NCBI RefSeq assembly: GCF_965277665.1
Contig: NZ_OZ255835.1
Coordinates: forward strand, 3,410,001 to 3,474,000
Direction: 5' to 3'
From: Lichenicoccus sp965277665
GTDB taxonomy: Bacteria; Pseudomonadota; Alphaproteobacteria; Acetobacterales; Acetobacteraceae
Length of the DNA stretch: 64,000 nt
A model generated the notes under the pieces. It saw nothing but the letters and a program-made list of their open reading frames with translations. It made no database searches and was not told the origin of the DNA. The translations under genes were made by a program, and so were the position numbers. Shown here piece after piece: positions 58,995 to 64,000 of the stretch (positions within the stretch are counted from its first letter, which is position 1; each line of letters starts with the position of its first letter).

Positions 58995-59632
58995 CGGCGA
59001 TGCAGCCGCGCATGTCGACGGCCGAGATTGCCCTGTTCGAGGGCCTGCTGCGCTGTTCGCAGGATTATGTCGAGTTCGGCAGCGGCGGCAGCACGTGCCT
59101 CGCCTCCGGGCTGGTGGGACGCTCGATCCTGTCGGTGGATTCCGCCGAGTTCTGGCTGCAGCAGGTGCGCGAGGCCTGCGCCGCTGCCGGCGCCCCCGCT
59201 GCTGGTGGCCCCGCTGCTGGTGGCCCCGCTGCTGGTGGCCCCGCTGCTGGTGTCACGGTGGTCCCCGAACTGGTCGGCGTCGACATCGGCGCCGTCGGCA
59301 ACTGGGGTTATCCGGTCGATCCGACCACGCACGCTCGCTGGTCGGCCTACCACAGCGACATCTGGGCCAACCCGCGTGCCGCGCGCGCGGATCTCTATCT
59401 GGTCGACGGGCGGTTCCGGATTGCCTGCGCCATGCAGGTGCTGCGGCGCTGCCGCCCCGACGCGCTCCTGCTCGTGCATGATTTCGCGTCACGCGCGCAC
59501 TACCACCCGATCCGCGAGGTGGCGCAGGAGATCGCCACGGTCGAGGACCTGTCGCTGTTCCGGTGCCCGCCGGCCCGCGACATGGTGCAGATCCACGCCC
59601 TGCTGGACGCCTACCGCTTCGAGCCCGCCTGA
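58991..59632 (+). CDS. Methyltransferase-like protein with a PAAGG repeat
   Basis: A 213-residue protein with the beginning of a class I methyltransferase fold: DYVEFGSGGSTCLASGL near residue 27, and later DLYLVDGRFRIACAMQVLRRCRPDALLLVHDF. Between them a (PAAGG)-type repeat of four 15-bp units (59204-59263 approximately) forms a flexible insert. The catalytic or substrate residues cannot be assigned. It overlaps the dienelactone hydrolase gene by 4 bp (ATGA), so both are probably made together. Confidence 0.7.
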   Translation: MTAMQPRMSTAEIALFEGLLRCSQDYVEFGSGGSTCLASGLVGRSILSVDSAEFWLQQVREACAAAGAPAAGGPAAGGPAAGGPAAGVTVVPELVGVDIGAVGNWGYPVDPTTHARWSAYHSDIWANPRAARADLYLVDGRFRIACAMQVLRRCRPDALLLVHDFASRAHYHPIREVAQEIATVEDLSLFRCPPARDMVQIHALLDAYRFEPA

Positions 59633-59791
59633 GCGCAGGAGACGGCGGCGGGCGCGTCGGAAATAGCTGAAACTCTCCGCATGAGCTGGTAACTTCCGAC
59701 TTCGCGGCGGCGAACAGTCAGGCAGGACGGCGAGCATCCGACCGAGGCTGTCGAACGTAATCCGGAACATCCCGGGAAAACCCATCGGAAG

Positions 59792-60334
59792 ATGAGCATG
59801 ACATCACGCAGATCCCTGCTTGCGGGCGGTATCGGCCTCGGCGTGGCCTGGGCCGTTACCGGAGCCTACGGCCTCTCCTGGCCGGCGCACGCGGCGGCGC
59901 CCGGCAACGGTGCTGTCGCACACACCGACGCGCAGTGGCGCACCATGCTAACCCCGGCGCAATACGACGTGCTGCGCCAGGCGGGCACCGAGATGCCGTT
60001 CAGCAGCCCGCTGGACCATCTGTTCGCCGCCGGCCGCTATGATTGCGCCGCCTGCGACAACCACCTGTTCGCAGCCAGCACCAAGTTCGACAGCGGCACC
60101 GGCTGGCCTTCCTTCTTCGAGCCGCTGCCGCACGGCGTCGCGCAGGTCAGCGACGGCAGCCTGGGCATGCAGCGCACCGAGATACGCTGCGCGCGTTGCG
60201 ACAGCCATCTCGGGCACGTGTTCAACGACGGCCCGCGCCCGACCGGGCTGCGCTACTGCATGAACGGCGTGGCGCTACGTTTCGTCCCGTCTGGGCAGGC
60301 GCCGCAGGCGAAGGGCGTGGAGAAGCAGACATGA
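59792..60334 (+). CDS. msrB: Peptide-methionine (R)-S-oxide reductase MsrB, exported
   Basis: A 180-residue protein with a Tat-like signal (SRRSLLAGGIGLGVAWAVTGAYG). The MsrB domain has zinc Cys pairs (CAAC near residue 86, CARC near residue 133), GTGWPSFFEPL, and the catalytic RYCMNGVALRF. It repairs methionine-R-sulfoxide in exported proteins. The stop overlaps the msrA start by 4 bp. Both being exported suggests a periplasmic oxidant-repair pair. Confidence 0.93.
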   Translation: MSMTSRRSLLAGGIGLGVAWAVTGAYGLSWPAHAAAPGNGAVAHTDAQWRTMLTPAQYDVLRQAGTEMPFSSPLDHLFAAGRYDCAACDNHLFAASTKFDSGTGWPSFFEPLPHGVAQVSDGSLGMQRTEIRCARCDSHLGHVFNDGPRPTGLRYCMNGVALRFVPSGQAPQAKGVEKQT

Positions 60335-61083
60335 AGCTGACCCTCAGGGTGCCGTCTCTCAAGGCTGGCCTGCTCGCGGCCCTGCTGCCGGCCGGGCTGA
60401 TCTTCGCGGCGCCGAGGCTGCATGCCGACGAGACGCCGCATCTGGTGCCGGCGCCGGCGATCGACCAGCCGGCCGCCACAGGGCCCAGGCTGGCCGGCAC
60501 CGCGCAGCCACTGGACAGCATCGTGCTGTCGGGCGGGTGCTTCTGGGGCGTGCAGGGCGTGTTCGAGCATGTCAAGGGCGTCACCCAGGCGCTTTCCGGC
60601 TATACCGGCGGCGCCGGCGCCACCGCCCAGTACGAGACCGTCAGCACCGGGAGCACCGGCCACGCGGAATCCGTCAAGGTCACCTACGACCCCAGCAAGA
60701 TCTCGCTTGGCGGGATCCTACGCATCTTCTTCTCGGTGGCGCTGGACCCGACCCGCACCGATGGCCAGGGACCCGACGAAGGCAGCCAGTATCGCTCCGA
60801 GATCTGGGTCTCGGGCCCGGAGCAGGCGCATGTCGCAACGGCCTACATCGCGCAGCTCGACCAGGCGCACGCGTTCAGCGCCCCGATCGCGACCCGCGTC
60901 GATCCGCTGCGCGGCTTCTTTCCGGCCGAGGGCTACCATCAGGACTATCTCGTGCTGAACCCGGACGCCGGCTACATCGCGGTGAACGACATGCCCAAGG
61001 TGCAGGCGCTGCAGCAGTTGTTCCCGTCGCAGTGGAGTGCTGCGCCGAGGACCGTCTCGGCGAGCGCCACGACGCGCGGCTGA
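60331..61083 (+). CDS. msrA: Peptide-methionine (S)-S-oxide reductase MsrA, exported
   Basis: A 250-residue protein with a signal peptide (LKAGLLAALLPAGLIFAAPRLHAD) and the MsrA active site SGGCFWGVQGVFEHVKGV near residue 68. YTGGAGATAQYETVSTGSTGHAESVKVTYDP and EGYHQDYLVLNP are also conserved. It reduces the S-isomer of methionine sulfoxide, complementing MsrB. The start overlaps the msrB stop (ATGA). Confidence 0.94.
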   Translation: MKLTLRVPSLKAGLLAALLPAGLIFAAPRLHADETPHLVPAPAIDQPAATGPRLAGTAQPLDSIVLSGGCFWGVQGVFEHVKGVTQALSGYTGGAGATAQYETVSTGSTGHAESVKVTYDPSKISLGGILRIFFSVALDPTRTDGQGPDEGSQYRSEIWVSGPEQAHVATAYIAQLDQAHAFSAPIATRVDPLRGFFPAEGYHQDYLVLNPDAGYIAVNDMPKVQALQQLFPSQWSAAPRTVSASATTRG

Positions 61084-61110
61084 TCCTTGTCTGCGGCTGA
61101 TCCCTGTCCC

Positions 61111-61273
61111 AGAGCCTGTTTGAAAACGCCTGATGCTGGATGAGAGCGGGCTGCAAGCCCGCGCCCGTCGTGGCTTTCCGAGCACCGGAGCGGAGCGGCC
61201 TCAATGGCCGTGAGCACTGGAGCGCAGGAAAGCCGTGTCGGATCGCCAGCAGCAGGCGTTTGCAAACAGGCTC

Positions 61274-61276
<3 letters not shown>
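61111..61276. repeat. MITE-like repeat, copy A (intact)
   Basis: Terminal inverted repeats of 22 bp at 61111-61132 and 61253-61274 match with one mismatch; both begin AGAGCCTGTTTG. The core (61162-61250) is shared with copies B and C. The right end runs into the pspF stop codon (TCA at 61274-61276). There is no gene inside. The ends resemble those of IS5-family elements such as IS1031 and IS427, which suggests a non-autonomous derivative. Confidence 0.9.
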
Positions 61277-62383
<1,107 letters not shown>

Positions 62384-62484
62384 GCCAAAAGCTGCGGGAT
62401 CGCAGTGTTGCCGCCAGTTCCCGGCGAGGCAAGCGGTGGCAGAAATACCCTGCTGTTTCAATGTCTTGCGTGAAGGCCCGGCTG

Positions 62485-62500
62485 TGGCACGGCGTATGCT
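62485..62500 (+). promoter_or_regulatory. Sigma-54 promoter for pspABC
   Basis: TGGCACG-N4-ATGCT fits the sigma-54 consensus TGGCACG-N4-TTGCW with one mismatch. The invariant GG (62486-62487) and GC (62498-62499) are exactly 10 bases apart. It lies 48 bp before the pspA start and faces it. The divergent pspF supplies the required activator. Confidence 0.88.
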
Positions 62501-62547
62501 GTGTAATGTGCGCGAAGCTTTCCCAGCGCGATGGCAGGACCCACAGG

Positions 62548-63231
62548 ATGAGTATCTTCTCCCGGTTGACGGATATCGTGAACTCCAACATCAACGCGAT
62601 CCTCGCGAATGCGGAAGATCCGCGGAAGATCATCCGGCTGATCATCCAGGAGATGGAGGACACGCTGGTCGAGGTGCGGTCTTCCGCGGTGCAGACCATC
62701 GCCGAGCGACGCGAGATCGAGCGCCGGCTGGAGATGCTGGCGCGCGACGAGGCGGAATGGCAGCGCAAGGCCGAGCTGGCGCTGTCGCGCGAACGCGACG
62801 ACCTCGCCCGCGGCGCGCTGCAGGCCCGCGCGCACGTCACCAAGACCCGCGAGGCCCTGGACCAGCAACGCGGGCAGATCGCGGCGGCGCTGGCGCAGCA
62901 GAACGAGGACATCGCCAAGCTGCAGGCCAAGCTTGCCGACGCCAAGTCGCGCGAGCAGGCGCTGGTCTCCCGGCACGGCCTGGCCTCGTCGCGCGTCAAG
63001 CTGCGCGAGACGCTGTATGACGAGCGCATCGGCGACGCGTTCTCGCGTTTCGAGCAGGTGGAGCGCAATCTCGATGTGCTCGAAGGCCGGGTCGAGTCCT
63101 ATGATCTGGGACGGCGGTCGCTCGAGGACGAGCTGACCGGACTGGAAACCGACGACAAGGTCGAGAGCGAGCTGGATGCCCTGCGTGCCAAGCTGCAGCG
63201 CCGCGGCAATCCACCCGCCACCGGCGCATGA
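62548..63231 (+). CDS. pspA: Phage shock protein A (PspA/IM30 family)
   Basis: PspA is a peripheral membrane protein that stabilises the inner membrane and inhibits PspF. MSIFSRLTDIVNSNINAILANAEDPRKIIRLIIQEMEDTLVEVRSS is the typical start, and long coiled-coil helices follow. The length is 227 residues. The order pspA-pspB-pspC is conserved. Transcription from the sigma-54 promoter just upstream is expected. Confidence 0.95.
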   Translation: MSIFSRLTDIVNSNINAILANAEDPRKIIRLIIQEMEDTLVEVRSSAVQTIAERREIERRLEMLARDEAEWQRKAELALSRERDDLARGALQARAHVTKTREALDQQRGQIAAALAQQNEDIAKLQAKLADAKSREQALVSRHGLASSRVKLRETLYDERIGDAFSRFEQVERNLDVLEGRVESYDLGRRSLEDELTGLETDDKVESELDALRAKLQRRGNPPATGA

Positions 63232-63288
63232 CCGCCTGGAACAGGACGCCTGCCGCGCCGAACAGACCATCGTGAACCGGGATATTTC

Positions 63289-63531
63289 ATGATCGAGAAC
63301 CTCACGGGCCTGATCGCGGTGATCGCGCCCTTCGCGCTGGTGTTCTTCATCATCCGGATGAAGCATGAGCGCCGGATGCGCGAGATGAACCTGCAGGGGC
63401 TCAGCCAGGAGGAGCAGCGGGTGCTGGCCGACATGGGCGAGGCCGCCCGGCGCATGGAGCAGCGCATCGAGAACCTCGAGCGCATCCTCGATTCCGAGCT
63501 GGCCGGCTGGCGCAGCCGCATGTCGCTGTAG
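63289..63531 (+). CDS. pspB: Envelope stress response membrane protein PspB
   Basis: PspB is a small inner-membrane protein with one N-terminal helix (LTGLIAVIAPFALVFFIIRMKHE) and a cytoplasmic coiled-coil (MGEAARRMEQRIENLERILDSE). With PspC it relays envelope stress to PspA-PspF. Its 80-residue length is normal. It is 57 bp after pspA and 11 bp before pspC. Confidence 0.92.
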   Translation: MIENLTGLIAVIAPFALVFFIIRMKHERRMREMNLQGLSQEEQRVLADMGEAARRMEQRIENLERILDSELAGWRSRMSL

Positions 63532-63542
63532 GAGCGGTCCCG

Positions 63543-63956
63543 ATGAACCAGGATTTCCGGGTCTGGCGCCAGGATCGCGGCGCCATGTTCAGCGGCGTCT
63601 GTTCCGGGCTCGCCGAGGATCTCGACCTGCCGCTGCCGCTGCTGCGCCTCGTTGCCGTGGTGTTCCTGGTCCTGCCGACCGGCCTCGCCTATCTCGCCTT
63701 GTCGCTGCTGCTGCGGCGGCGCCCGGTCCAGCCGGCGCGCTCCGGACGCGCCAACGGTGAGCGGGCCTTTGCCGGCCTGATGTCCGCATCCGGCGCCGGC
63801 CGGCAGGAGCGCGCCGCCGCGATCCCGATGGGAGCCAACCTCGCCTTGCTGGCGCACCGGTTCGAGCGCATCGAGCCGCGCCTCAAGCAGATCGAGGCGT
63901 TCGTGACGTCGAAGGATTTCGAGTTGCATCGCGATTTCCGCCGCATGGGCGAGTAG
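63543..63956 (+). CDS. pspC: Envelope stress response membrane protein PspC
   Basis: PspC has an N-terminal PspC domain (RDRGAMFSGVCSGLAEDLDLPLPLLRLVAVVFLVLPTGLAYLALSLLLRRRP-type sequence, with one clear helix) and a cytoplasmic C-terminal tail (FERIEPRLKQIEAFVTSKDFELHRDFRRM), which resembles the usual PspC C-terminal region. The length is 137 residues. It signals with PspB to PspA. Confidence 0.9.
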   Translation: MNQDFRVWRQDRGAMFSGVCSGLAEDLDLPLPLLRLVAVVFLVLPTGLAYLALSLLLRRRPVQPARSGRANGERAFAGLMSASGAGRQERAAAIPMGANLALLAHRFERIEPRLKQIEAFVTSKDFELHRDFRRMGE

Positions 63957-63969
63957 GCGGGCGCTCCCG

Positions 63970-64000
63970 ATGTTCCCGATCACCGATCCCTCGCGCGCCG
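63970..64000 (+). CDS. Possible start of a further gene, cut by the window end
   Basis: An ATG at 63970 opens a frame (MFPITDPSRA) that reaches the window edge without a stop, 13 bp after pspC. It could be a further member of the phage-shock transcript. Too little is visible to name it. Confidence 0.35.
   Translation, partial: MFPITDPSRA

Overview
The window looks like a near-origin segment of an alphaproteobacterial chromosome, most likely from the Acetobacteraceae/Rhodospirillales. It is GC-rich. The order mnmG-rsmG-parA-parB close to hemE and maf, the ChvG/ChvI two-component pair, the ETF/ETF-QO cluster and the dispersed repeats with IS5-type ends all point that way. The genus cannot be fixed from sequence reading alone.

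Layout. (1) 1-8.5 kb is the origin neighbourhood: mnmG (5' end cut off by the window), rsmG, parA and parB with a parS site at the mnmG/rsmG junction, tRNA-Lys, a secreted GH5 hydrolase, hemJ, an internally deleted HAD gene and hemE. A non-coding stretch with degenerate DnaA boxes (candidate oriC) follows, then maf and tRNA-Ala. (2) 8.6-14.8 kb holds a monooxygenase-like protein, a thioredoxin-like [2Fe-2S] protein, DedA, methyltransferases, short-chain dehydrogenases and a TetR regulator with two clear operators. (3) 15-25 kb is respiratory and housekeeping: ETF-QO, etfB, etfA, a nucleoside deaminase, a Kef-type antiporter, trmB, metK and dapB. (4) 25.0-26.4 kb is an IS110/IS1111-type insertion sequence sitting inside the terminal inverted repeat of a small MITE-like repeat. 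(5) 26.6-30.7 kb is grpE-dnaK-dnaJ. (6) 30.7-38.9 kb holds a HugZ-like protein, the ChvI/ChvG pair, an AI-2E family permease, a large membrane protein and a Gfo/Idh/MocA dehydrogenase. (7) 39.5-40.75 kb is an AT-richer islet with a cell-wall hydrolase and an overlapping small secreted protein. (8) 40.8-50.9 kb is one long minus-strand sugar operon: ABC importer, FAH-family enzyme, aldehyde dehydrogenase, xylulokinase, HAD phosphatase, RpiR regulator and rpiA. (9) 51-61 kb holds a BaiN/HI0933-type flavoprotein, a secreted methyltransferase-like protein, rsmD, an RluB-type pseudouridine synthase, tadA, a DegP-type protease, a dienelactone hydrolase and msrB-msrA. (10) 61.3-64 kb is the phage-shock locus, pspF divergent from pspABC, with a textbook sigma-54 promoter.

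The most interesting signal is the insertion sequence. Its ends can be set by comparing the interrupted repeat with an intact copy at 61.1 kb. The non-coding region downstream of its transposase contains one stem-loop. That stem-loop carries a 10-nt match to the reconstructed target (spanning the insertion point) and an 8-nt match to the reconstructed circle junction (also spanning the joint). This is what a target- and donor-recognising bridge RNA/seekRNA would need. A second theme is a three-copy repeat family whose ends coincide with stop codons of neighbouring genes. A third is an unusual number of short in-frame tandem duplications (15-27 bp units).
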